From Pseudomonas sp. 30_B (GTDB lineage: Bacteria; Pseudomonadota; Gammaproteobacteria; Pseudomonadales; Pseudomonadaceae), in the NCBI RefSeq assembly GCF_017491605.1, contig NZ_JAFGYY010000015.1, forward strand, positions 80,793 through 144,792: DNA of 64,000 nt, in the 5' to 3' direction. The notes under the pieces are model-generated. The model was not told the DNA's origin. It saw nothing but the letters and a program-made list of their open reading frames with translations, and made no database searches. The position numbers were made by a program, and so were the translations under genes. Numbering within the stretch: position 1 is the first letter of the stretch; every line of letters starts with the position of its first letter. Below, in pieces: positions 51,327-58,470 of the stretch.

Positions 51327-51833
51327 ATGATGAACGCCATGCAGATGCCGATGAACACCAACGCCATGATGCCGATGATGGGCATGCCGATGATGATGGC
51401 GACCATGGAATGCGAGATGCTCGCTGACGGCATGATGTGCAAGATGAAGCCGGCGATGGGCATGGAAATGGCCATGTTCCGCAACAGCGCCGAGATGATG
51501 GCGATGATGATGAACTGCGGCATGCCGATGATGATGCACTGCGGCAACATGATGATGATGGGCATGTCCCAGTCCGCCATGGCCATGATGCCGATGATGG
51601 GCATGATGAACATGCCGATGATGATGGGCATGAACATGGGTATGCCGACCATGAAGTGCATGATGGAGTGCTCCATGCAGGGCGACATGCTGATGTGCAA
51701 GATGATGCCGATGCAGGGCATGAACATGGAGATGTTCAAGAACTGCTGCATGCTGATGAACAAGATGATGGAGTGCGGCATGCCGATGATGATGAGCTGC
51801 AACGGCATGCCGATGATGTGCTGCACCTGCTGA
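51327..51833 (+). CDS. Extreme methionine/cysteine-rich protein, probable metal-binding or oxidant-sink protein
   Basis: Encodes 168 residues, of which 73 are Met (43%) and 14 Cys. Two homologous modules (about 21-74 and 107-160, offset 86 residues) share the exact spacing C-x8-C-x25-C-x7-C: Cys29/38/64/72 and Cys115/124/150/158. Both contain an MCKM segment, MxMxMF at 46-51/132-137, and NCGMPMMM- or ECGMPMMM-type text. Module 2 adds Cys111, 140, 141, and the tail ends CCTC. No signal peptide, so cytoplasmic. GGGAG precedes the ATG, non-Met codons keep the local G/C third-position bias, and an intrinsic terminator follows, all supporting this frame. Met/Cys clusters bind Cu(I) or Ag(I); methionine sponges also absorb hypochlorite. 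Neither role is shown. I know no named family. Confidence 0.8.
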   Translation: MMNAMQMPMNTNAMMPMMGMPMMMATMECEMLADGMMCKMKPAMGMEMAMFRNSAEMMAMMMNCGMPMMMHCGNMMMMGMSQSAMAMMPMMGMMNMPMMMGMNMGMPTMKCMMECSMQGDMLMCKMMPMQGMNMEMFKNCCMLMNKMMECGMPMMMSCNGMPMMCCTC

Positions 51834-51851
51834 TAGCGGCGAGCTGAACTG

Positions 51852-51885
51852 AAAAGGCCCGGTGGGGAAACCCTCCGGGCCTTTT
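51852..51885. terminator. Intrinsic terminator shared by Met-rich and XRE genes
   Basis: AAAAGGCCCGG (51852-51862) pairs with CCGGGCCTTTT (51875-51885) and an inner GGG/CCC extends the stem; T tract on the plus strand, A tract giving T on the minus strand, so it serves both convergent genes. Confidence 0.9.
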
Positions 51886-51903
51886 GCTTTCTTGCGGTTG
51901 GCG

Positions 51904-52533
51904 TCAGTCCAGCGGTTCGGCGTAGGTGGTGACGAGGTAGGCGACGGCGTCGCTGTCGGCGGGATTGCGGTAGCTGTGCGGCTGGTCGGCGAAGAACAGG
52001 ATGGAGTCGCCGGTGCCGAGGAGGAAGCGCTCCTCGTTGACGCTGATCTCCAGCACGCCCTGGGCGACCACCAGGTTTTCCTGGGTGCCCGGCGCGTGGC
52101 CGGTGGATTGCTCGATGGCCAGGCCCTGCAGGCGCAATTCGTAGAATTCCACCTGGCGCGAGACGTCGAAGGGGAACAGCGCGCGGCTGACGAAGGCGCC
52201 GTCGCCGCTGACCAGACGTTTGCTTTCACGTGCCGGCAGCACGGCCACGCCTTCGAAGGCGCGGTCGTCGAGGAAGGCGGCGACCGAGACTTTCAGGCCC
52301 TGGGCGATCTTGCACAGCACCTTGATCGACGGAACGCTGCGGCCGGATTCGATCTGCGCGAGCATGGTCCGGCTCACGCCGGAAAGACGGGCGAGGCCAT
52401 CGAGGGAAAGGTTGCGCTTGGCGCGCAGGCGCAGCAGGTTGCTGGCGACCCGTTCGCCGATGGGGTCTTCGGGCGCGCCGGGGGCGGCGTCGAACGCCAC
52501 GGCGGGCAGCTCGGTGGCGAGCGGCAGGCCCAT
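51904..52533 (-). CDS. XRE-family regulator with C-terminal cupin
   Basis: Encodes 209 residues. HTH_3 domain at about 27-82 (VASNLLRLRAKRNLSLDGLARLSGVSRTMLAQIESG in outline) and a cupin sensor domain from about 125 (FYELRLQGLAIEQSTGHAPGTQENLVVAQGVLEI, then GTGDSILFFADQPHSYRN). Such regulators sense small carboxylates, amines or amino acids; PuuR is one of this architecture. It follows a 53-codon gene after three bases and converges on the Met-rich gene. The nearby aminopropyltransferase makes a polyamine ligand conceivable, but this is speculative. Confidence 0.88.
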   Translation of the reverse strand: MGLPLATELPAVAFDAAPGAPEDPIGERVASNLLRLRAKRNLSLDGLARLSGVSRTMLAQIESGRSVPSIKVLCKIAQGLKVSVAAFLDDRAFEGVAVLPARESKRLVSGDGAFVSRALFPFDVSRQVEFYELRLQGLAIEQSTGHAPGTQENLVVAQGVLEISVNEERFLLGTGDSILFFADQPHSYRNPADSDAVAYLVTTYAEPLD

Positions 52534-52536
52534 GGC

Positions 52537-52698
52537 TCAGGCCTCGCGGCGGCCGCTGTCGCGGCTCTGCTGGACGATCTGGAAGGCGTCGTAGCCGGCG
52601 CGCTGCGCGTACAGCATCCACATCAGCTCGGCCTGGCGGCGGGCCTGACGGCGCGTGCGGTGGCGGGCGAGGTCGATGACGTTGTCGGTGCGGTCCAT
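52537..52698 (-). CDS. Small hypothetical protein, 53 residues, upstream of the XRE regulator
   Basis: Start ATG 52698 with GGAG seven bases upstream; stop TGA 52539-52537, three bases before the XRE start, so the two form one transcript. The protein is highly basic in its first half (MDRTDNVIDLARHRTRRQAR) and helical (RQAELMWMLYAQRAGYDAFQIVQ), no Cys, no signal peptide. No family recognised. Codon use fits the neighbours and there is no competing frame that explains the spacing. It could be a small partner of the regulator. Confidence 0.65.
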   Translation of the reverse strand: MDRTDNVIDLARHRTRRQARRQAELMWMLYAQRAGYDAFQIVQQSRDSGRREA

Positions 52699-52812
52699 GG
52701 CGGCTCCAGAAGGCTTGCAGTCAAGCCGGTTGCGGTGAAGTTGGAGCTAGCCTAGCCGCGAACCTGTTAGAACCAGAAATACTGAATTAGCATTTATTAA
52801 TAACTTGTTTGG
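52699..52812 (-). promoter_or_regulatory. AT-rich promoter region of the small-gene/XRE operon
   Basis: 114 bases with a sharply AT-rich core at 52770-52810 that includes the palindrome TTATTAATAA (52794-52803) and a direct repeat GAACC (52760-52764 and 52770-52774). Possible autoregulatory site of the XRE protein. Confidence 0.4.
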
Positions 52813-53550
52813 CTATAACGGCCGCGACGGGAAATCCGCCTGCACGGCCACGGATACTGCGTCCGGCCGCCAGAACTCCTGGTCGAACTCCACCAGCAGG
52901 CCGTCCTCGGCGTAGTTCAACCGGTCCAGCACCAGGTTGCTGGCACCGGAGGCCAATTGCAGCAGCTCGGCGTGGTCGTCGTTCACCGTGCCCAGGCGCA
53001 GGTTCAGCGTGCAGCGCGTCTGCACCTTGCCGAAGCGTTCGCGCAGCACGCCGGTCAGCGAACGGTCCAGGCGCGCGTCGAGCAGGTCCGGGCACCAGCT
53101 GGCGAGCAGGGTGTTGATCTCCACCAGCACCGGGCGGCCGTCGATCAGCCGGCGGCGGTGCAGGCGGAACACGGGTTCGTCCGGCGAGGGCAGGTTCATC
53201 CGCGCGGCCAGCCAGGCACCGGCGCGGCGGCGCTCGGCGCTCAGGCATTCGGTCAGCGGCTCGCGGCCCTGCAGGCGCACGTAGTCCATGAAGCTGACCA
53301 GCCGCGTCGGGTCGTAGTCGATGCGCGGCGGGCTGAGGTACCAGCCACGACGGTTCTCGCGGTAGATCAGCCCCTCGGTTTCCAGTTGCTGCAGGGCCTG
53401 GCGCAGGGTGACGCGGGTGCACTCGAAGCGCTCGGCAAGGTCGCGCTCGGGCGGCAGTTTCTGCCCGGCGAGGAAGCGCCGCTGGGCGATGTCCGCGGCC
53501 AGCTGGTCGCGGATGCGCGCGTAGTGCGGTGGAATGGCCTGGTAGAGCAT
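52813..53550 (-). CDS. GntR family regulator with UTRA domain (HutC subfamily)
   Basis: Encodes 245 residues from ATG 53550 (GAGGG upstream). N-terminal winged helix (IRDQLAADIAQRRFLAGQKLPPERDLAERFECTRVTLRQALQQLE in outline, residues 13-57) and a C-terminal UTRA ligand domain from about residue 90 (RRRRLIDGRPVLVEIN-type, here HRRRLIDGRPVLVEINTLL; later LVLDRLNYAEDGLLVEFDQEFWRPD). Last gene of the TonB/PnuC operon, eight bases after PnuC. HutC-type proteins repress transport/catabolic operons and bind TGGTATAGACCA-like palindromes; a matching palindrome lies ahead of this operon at 59452-59467. Confidence 0.88.
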   Translation of the reverse strand: MLYQAIPPHYARIRDQLAADIAQRRFLAGQKLPPERDLAERFECTRVTLRQALQQLETEGLIYRENRRGWYLSPPRIDYDPTRLVSFMDYVRLQGREPLTECLSAERRRAGAWLAARMNLPSPDEPVFRLHRRRLIDGRPVLVEINTLLASWCPDLLDARLDRSLTGVLRERFGKVQTRCTLNLRLGTVNDDHAELLQLASGASNLVLDRLNYAEDGLLVEFDQEFWRPDAVSVAVQADFPSRPL

Positions 53551-53558
53551 GGCGGCCC

Positions 53559-54152
53559 TCAGTTGCCCGCGGCCAGCGCCGGAGCGCGGGGCGGTTCGTC
53601 GCGCAATTCGCGCTGCCAGGCCAGCAGGCCGTAGAGCGCCAGCACCACGAAGCCGGCGTAGAGCCCGGCGGTGAGGTACAGCGCCTTGTAGAGGAACACC
53701 CCGGTGTAGATCACGTCGAGGATGATCCACAGCCACCAGCTGGCGACGTACTTGCGCGCGGCCCAGAAGCTCGCCACCAGGCTGAAGGCGGTCAGCGCGG
53801 CGTCCAGCCAGGGCAGGGCGGCGTCGGTGTGGGTGTGCATCGCCCAGCCCAGGGCGAGGGCGCCCACGGCACCGGCCAGGCTGCTGGAGAGGGCGGTGGC
53901 CGGCGGCAGGCGTTCCACGCGCACCTTGCCGTGGTCGCTGCCGCCCTGGCTCCATTGCCACCAGCCGTAGAACTGCAGCACGACGAAGACCAGTTGCAGG
54001 AGCATGTCGGAATACAGCTTCACGCTGAAGAAGATCCAGGCGTACAGCAGCACCGCCACCACGTTCACTGGCCAGCACCAGCGGATGCGCCGGGCGGTGA
54101 GCCAGACGCCGAGCACGTTGACGATCACCGCGACGATTTCCAGAGCAGACAT
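53559..54152 (-). CDS. pnuC: PnuC-family vitamin/nucleoside transporter
   Basis: Encodes 197 residues from ATG 54152, GAGG nine bases upstream (an in-frame GTG two codons earlier is too close to it). About seven membrane segments. PnuC motifs: VNVLGVWLTARRIRWCWPVNVVAVLLYAWIFF in outline, DMLLQLVFVVLQFYGWWQW (the QFYGWWxW core), and YVASWWLWIILDVIYTGVFLYK. PnuC proteins are facilitators for nicotinamide riboside, riboflavin or thiamine, trapped afterwards by a kinase; a phosphotransferase gene lies in the same operon. The substrate is not readable, but thiamine-like PnuT is favoured by the THI5-like neighbour. Confidence 0.85.
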   Translation of the reverse strand: MSALEIVAVIVNVLGVWLTARRIRWCWPVNVVAVLLYAWIFFSVKLYSDMLLQLVFVVLQFYGWWQWSQGGSDHGKVRVERLPPATALSSSLAGAVGALALGWAMHTHTDAALPWLDAALTAFSLVASFWAARKYVASWWLWIILDVIYTGVFLYKALYLTAGLYAGFVVLALYGLLAWQRELRDEPPRAPALAAGN

Positions 54153-54163
54153 TCGCACTTACC

Positions 54164-56335
54164 TCAGAAGTTGACGCTCGCCGTCAGGCGAGCCGTGCGC
54201 GGCGCACCCTGGAACAGGTAGCCGTCGCCGAAATATTCACCGACATCGCGCCAGTAGCGCTTGTCGAACAGGTTGTCGACGCTCAGCCGCAGCGTGGTCG
54301 GGTAGTCCCCGAGCCGCGTGCTGAAGCGCGCGCCGGCGTCATACACGGTGTAGCCGCCGACCTCCACCGCGCCGTCGCGGTCGGCGTACTTGGCCCCGCT
54401 GTAGCGCGCCGTGCCGAGCAGCGAGAGCCCCGGCACGTCGGCCAGTGCGTAGTCGGCCTGCAGGCTCGCGCGCAGGCGCGGAACGTTGATCGCCTGGTGG
54501 CCCTCGTAGTCGTCCGTGCCGCTGTTGACCACGCGCGAGCGGATGGCCGCGACGCTGCCGCTCAGTTGCAGCGCGGAGGTTACCCGGCCACTGGCGGACA
54601 ACTCCAGCCCGCTGTTCTTCTGCTGGCCCTGTTGCACGTAGGTGAAGGTGCCGTCGCCGTTGGGCCGGGCGAACTGGTAGGCCTGGTGGATCTGGAACAG
54701 CGCGGCGCTCCAGTCGAAGCCGGCCAGCTCCTGCTTGATGCCGAACTCGACCTGGCGCGAGGAGGTGGGCGCCAGGGTATCGCCGGCGTTGCTGGCGAAC
54801 CAGGGCGCCTCGCCGCCCAGGGACAGGCCCTTGCTGTAGCTGCCGTAGATCGAGATGTCCTCGCGCGGCTTGAAGATCAGCGCGCCATTGGGCAGGAACT
54901 CCGAGCGCCGGGTATGGCGGGTCGTGTCGCCGTCGCTGTCGAAGGTGCGCTCGTCCAGGCGCACCTGGCGGCCGCCGAGCACCAGCTGCCACTGTTCGCT
55001 CAGACTGATGCGGTCGCTGGCGAACAGGCCGTACTGGCGGCTGTCGAGGTGGCGGTAGGTGTGGCCGGGTTCGCCATCGGCAGGCGCCACGGCGCCGATG
55101 CCGGTGTAGATGTTGCCGGTGCCGACCCACTCGTTGAGCTCCGGGCGGCTGTCCAGCACGCGGCGGAAGGCCGAGGTGCCGGCGGTCAGTTCGTGGCGCA
55201 GCCATCCGGTGGCGAACTGGCCGTGCAAGGCGGCTTCCAGCTCGTCGTTGCGGCGCGTGTCGTCCGGGCTGCGGAAGTCGTAGAGGTCGTAGTCGCCTTC
55301 GGGGCTGAAGTAGTTCGGCACGGCGGAACCGGCGCAACTGGGAGCGCCGTAGCAGCCCCAGGGGAAGGCGCTGTAGTCGTCGATCACCACCCGGCTGCGC
55401 GAGGCGCTGAGGGTGCCGGTCCAGGCGTCGTCGAAGCGGTACTCGAAGCGGGTATTGAGGTTCAGCGACTCGATGTCCACCGGGTTGGCCCAGCTCTGGT
55501 AGCCGATGCGGTCGTGCGGGTCGATACCGTGAGGCAGTTCGGTCCCTCCGAGCAACTGGTAGCCCGGCGCCGAGGGCTGGCGGCGGTTCTGGTATTCGGC
55601 GTCGAACTGCCAGAGGGCGTCGGGCGAGAGGTTCCAGTCCAGTGCCAGGGAGGCGAAGTCGCGGTGGCCGTCGGTGTGGTCGATGTAGGAGCGCAGGTCC
55701 TCGTGGGCGAGGTTGACCCGCACGCCGACGGTCTGTTCGCTGTCGAGCCAGGCGCCGACGTCGGTGGCCAGGTAGCGGCCGCCTTGGTCGTCCGTGCCGA
55801 GGGTTACCGAGCGCACGTCCTGCGGCCGCTTGGTGACGTAGTTGATCAGCCCGCCAGGCTCGGACACGCCGCTCTGCAGGCCGGACAGCCCCTTGAGCAC
55901 TTCGACCTGCTCCTTGTTCTCCAGCGCCACGTTCTGCTCGCCGGTGATGGTGCGGCCGTTGATCTTGTAGCTGCTCGCGGCATTGAGCGAATAGCCGCGA
56001 ATCTCGAAGTTCTCGTAGTAGCCCACCGGCGCATAGGCCTCGCCGGTGGAGGCGTCGTTCTTCAGCACGTCGCTGAGCAGGCGCGCCTGCTGGTCCTTGA
56101 GCAGCGCCTGGTTGAACACCGCGATGGAGGCGGGCGTATCCAGCAGCGGCGCCTCGCCGAAGCCGCCGACCGAGGCGCGGTCGCTGGCGTAGCTTTCGGT
56201 GTCGTGGCCGATCACCGTGACGGTGTCCAGGGTGGTGGCTTCCTCGGCCCGGCCGGGGCCGCTGGCCAGCAGCACGGCCAGGGTCAGCAGGCTGAGGGGA
56301 AATCGCGTGCGCGCGGGGCGCGTCAGGTACTGCAT
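54164..56335 (-). CDS. TonB-dependent receptor (siderophore-receptor subfamily) of the PnuC operon
   Basis: Encodes 723 residues. Signal peptide (MQYLTRPARTRFPLSLLTLAVLLASGPGRA), TonB-box-like TLDTVTVIGHD, plug with TPASIAVFNQALLKDQQARLLSDVLKN, FEIRGYSLNAASSYKINGRT and VEVLKGLSGLQSGVSEPGGLINYVTKRP, then the barrel ending LTASVNF. A Cys pair (WGCYGAPSCAG) in one loop may form a disulfide. AGGAG precedes ATG 56335. It is separated by 11 bases from PnuC, so outer and inner membrane steps of the same ligand are encoded together. Despite the siderophore-like domain label, the operon points to a vitamin-like ligand. Confidence 0.88.
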   Translation of the reverse strand: MQYLTRPARTRFPLSLLTLAVLLASGPGRAEEATTLDTVTVIGHDTESYASDRASVGGFGEAPLLDTPASIAVFNQALLKDQQARLLSDVLKNDASTGEAYAPVGYYENFEIRGYSLNAASSYKINGRTITGEQNVALENKEQVEVLKGLSGLQSGVSEPGGLINYVTKRPQDVRSVTLGTDDQGGRYLATDVGAWLDSEQTVGVRVNLAHEDLRSYIDHTDGHRDFASLALDWNLSPDALWQFDAEYQNRRQPSAPGYQLLGGTELPHGIDPHDRIGYQSWANPVDIESLNLNTRFEYRFDDAWTGTLSASRSRVVIDDYSAFPWGCYGAPSCAGSAVPNYFSPEGDYDLYDFRSPDDTRRNDELEAALHGQFATGWLRHELTAGTSAFRRVLDSRPELNEWVGTGNIYTGIGAVAPADGEPGHTYRHLDSRQYGLFASDRISLSEQWQLVLGGRQVRLDERTFDSDGDTTRHTRRSEFLPNGALIFKPREDISIYGSYSKGLSLGGEAPWFASNAGDTLAPTSSRQVEFGIKQELAGFDWSAALFQIHQAYQFARPNGDGTFTYVQQGQQKNSGLELSASGRVTSALQLSGSVAAIRSRVVNSGTDDYEGHQAINVPRLRASLQADYALADVPGLSLLGTARYSGAKYADRDGAVEVGGYTVYDAGARFSTRLGDYPTTLRLSVDNLFDKRYWRDVGEYFGDGYLFQGAPRTARLTASVNF

Positions 56336-56447
56336 GGAACGCTCCTGAAAATCGCCAGGGCGTGCGCCGGGAATGCACGGGGCCGAGCCCCTCCCGCGCG
56401 AAACGGATGGCCTTGGATGTGAGACGTGATGGCCCGTGGACGGGCTG

Positions 56448-57323
56448 TCAGGCCGGAGCTGCTCCGGTGGTCAATGGCAGGGAGGGCTCTGCGGCCCACT
56501 CCTGCAGCGAGCCGTCGTAGAGGGCGACCCGCGTTTCCCCGGCCAGCGTCAGCGCCAGGGCGAGGGCGGCGGCGGAGATACCGCCGCCGCAATACAGCAG
56601 CAAGGGCGGCTCGGCCTGGCGCAGCCCGGCGAGGGCCTCGTCCAGTGCCGCACCGCGCCGGTAGCGGCCGTCGTCGTCGAACAGGCTGCGCGCCGGCAGG
56701 TTGCGGCTGCCGGGGATGTGCCCACGGCGGGCGTAGCGGGTCACGGCGCTGCCGTCGAACAGGGCGGCGGACAGGGCGCAGACCAGCGTGCCGTCCGCTT
56801 CGCCCGCCACGACTCGTTCAACGTCGTGACGGTCGAGCCAGAAGCCCTTGCGGTACTTCGCCGGCGTGGAGACTGTGCCGTGCCGAGGGGCGGGCGATTC
56901 GCCTGCCTCCAACGAAAAACCGGCGGCGATCCAGGCGCGCAGACCACCGTCGAGCACCGCCGCGTCGATGCCCAGGCTGCGCAGCATCCACCACAGGCGT
57001 GCGGCCCAGAAACCGTCGCTGCGGTCGTAGATCACGATCAGCGAGTCATCCTTGATGCCCAGCTTCTGCAGCGCATCGAGCGCTCGTTGCGCGTCCGGCA
57101 GGGCGAAACTGAAGGTCGCCTCGCTGGCCGCCAGATCGACCAGCAGATCGGCATGCCGCGCGCCGCGAATATGCCCGGCGAGCCAGCCGGCATGGCCGCT
57201 CTCGACGCGGTAGTCGCCGTCGAATTCCGGTGCCGCGAGTTCGACGCTGGCGTCCAGCAGGCACAGGCGCGGATCGTCCAGTGCGGTGCTGAGCCAGTCG
57301 GCGCTGACCAGAGGTTCGCTCAT
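56448..57323 (-). CDS. Sulfurtransferase, tandem rhodanese domains
   Basis: Encodes 291 residues with two rhodanese domains, as in thiosulfate/3-mercaptopyruvate sulfurtransferases: SADWLSTALDDPRLCLLDAS and HIRGARHADL in the first (inactive, no Cys in its loop), YARRGHIPGSRNLP and active-site Cys245 in LLYCGGGISAAALALAL in the second. The loop CGGGIS differs from the typical CGSGVTA of mercaptopyruvate and CRKGVT of thiosulfate enzymes. One base separates it from the kinase gene upstream. It could handle sulfur of a thiazole/thiamine-type compound; this is inference from context. Confidence 0.88.
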   Translation of the reverse strand: MSEPLVSADWLSTALDDPRLCLLDASVELAAPEFDGDYRVESGHAGWLAGHIRGARHADLLVDLAASEATFSFALPDAQRALDALQKLGIKDDSLIVIYDRSDGFWAARLWWMLRSLGIDAAVLDGGLRAWIAAGFSLEAGESPAPRHGTVSTPAKYRKGFWLDRHDVERVVAGEADGTLVCALSAALFDGSAVTRYARRGHIPGSRNLPARSLFDDDGRYRRGAALDEALAGLRQAEPPLLLYCGGGISAAALALALTLAGETRVALYDGSLQEWAAEPSLPLTTGAAPA

Positions 57324-57324
57324 C

Positions 57325-58470
57325 TCAGTTCAGCTTCGCGGCCAGTTGACGCACATGGTTCAGCAGCCGCTGGCCTTCGCTGTCGAGGAACCAGCGGGTG
57401 TGGCCGATCAGGTAGTTGTCGTAGGCCAGCGAAGCGCTTTCGGCCGAGCCGAGGATGCCGTGGAAGTAGATGACCTCGGACAGCGCGAAATCCGCATGCA
57501 CCAGTGGCAGCAGGGCGGCCAGCGCGAGCAGGTCGTCGCGGCTCAGCGGGCGCACGCTGGAGTAACCCGCCAGCAGTGCGTCCAGGGCATCGAGGTCGGC
57601 CACGGCGGCGCGGCCCTGGTCCAGCTCCAGCCAGGGCACCAGGTTGCGTTCGATGGCGGTGGCCAGGTCGAACAGCGCAAAGCTGCGGTCGCTCAGGCCG
57701 AAGTCCAGCACCGAGACCACTTGCGCCTGCGCGCCGTCCCCGCTCCACAGCAGGTTGGAGGCGTGCCAGTCGTTGTGGGTCCATAGCGCCGGCTGTCGCT
57801 GCAGGTAGGGCAGCAGCTTGCGTTGCAGCGGCAGGTGCAGCTCGCTCAGCTTTTGCTTCCACGGGCGCGCCTGCAGGTACTCGGCGAGGGCGGGCGCCTG
57901 GGGGAAGGTCGCCTCGATGGCGGCGAGCGGGTCCGCCGCGCCGAACAGGTTCAGGTTGCTGAGCAGCACGCCGGCGCGTCGCGAGGGCGCGTCGAAGCCT
58001 TCGGCGGCGCGGTGCAGTTTCGCCAGCGCGACGCCAGCGGCAAAGGCGTGGGCGTTGTGCTGGAAGGGCGTCCAGGACAGCGCGTCGCGGTACAGGTCCA
58101 GGCCTTCGGCCTTCTCATGAACCTCATAGGTCCAGCCGTCCCGTTCGATGGCGCTGCGGCCGTGGCTGTCGCGCAGCACACGGGCAACCGGCGCGCCACG
58201 GCGGGCCAGGTGATCGAGGAAGGCGTGTTCTTCCGCCAGCCAGTCAGCCGTGCGCACGCTGGGGTGGTGACGCTTGACGAACAGCGGGCCGCTGGCGGTT
58301 TCCACCAGGGCGGCGGCGGAGAAGGGCCGGGGGCTGTGCCAGCTCAGGCGGGTGTCGCCGCCGGCCTGGGAGAAGTCCGCCAACAGGGCGGCGACTTCCG
58401 CTTCGGTCAGCGCGGGCCAGTCGGCCTCTACCGGCTCCAGGCCCATGCCGTGGCTCAGGCGTTTGGTCAT
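57325..58470 (-). CDS. Aminoglycoside-phosphotransferase-fold small-molecule kinase
   Basis: Encodes 381 residues. APH/choline-kinase fold: ATP-binding Lys66 in LFVKRHHP, catalytic loop HNDWHASNLLW (232-242) and metal-binding DFGLSDRS (256-263). The C-terminal half resembles homoserine kinase II/choline kinase relatives rather than drug-resistance enzymes. ATG overlaps the upstream stop by four bases. In a PnuC operon a kinase would trap the imported alcohol; E. coli thiamine kinase ThiK has the same fold. Substrate unproven. Confidence 0.85.
   Translation of the reverse strand: MTKRLSHGMGLEPVEADWPALTEAEVAALLADFSQAGGDTRLSWHSPRPFSAAALVETASGPLFVKRHHPSVRTADWLAEEHAFLDHLARRGAPVARVLRDSHGRSAIERDGWTYEVHEKAEGLDLYRDALSWTPFQHNAHAFAAGVALAKLHRAAEGFDAPSRRAGVLLSNLNLFGAADPLAAIEATFPQAPALAEYLQARPWKQKLSELHLPLQRKLLPYLQRQPALWTHNDWHASNLLWSGDGAQAQVVSVLDFGLSDRSFALFDLATAIERNLVPWLELDQGRAAVADLDALDALLAGYSSVRPLSRDDLLALAALLPLVHADFALSEVIYFHGILGSAESASLAYDNYLIGHTRWFLDSEGQRLLNHVRQLAAKLN

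Noticed and set aside
51437..51847. Plus-strand frame rich in Asp and His (DDD, HGHD) inside the Met-rich gene
   Set aside because: Frame-shifted reading of ATGATG as GATGAT; no ribosome-binding site and the third-position bias belongs to the Met frame.
51312..52229. Minus-strand frame with a His-rich stretch (many HH and HRH) over the Met-rich gene
   Set aside because: CAT is the reverse complement of ATG, so the His run is a mirror of the Met codons; no ribosome-binding site, and it runs through the XRE gene in the wrong frame.
54497..56422. 641-codon antisense frame over the second operon TonB receptor
   Set aside because: Same antisense effect; no ribosome-binding site or recognisable motif.
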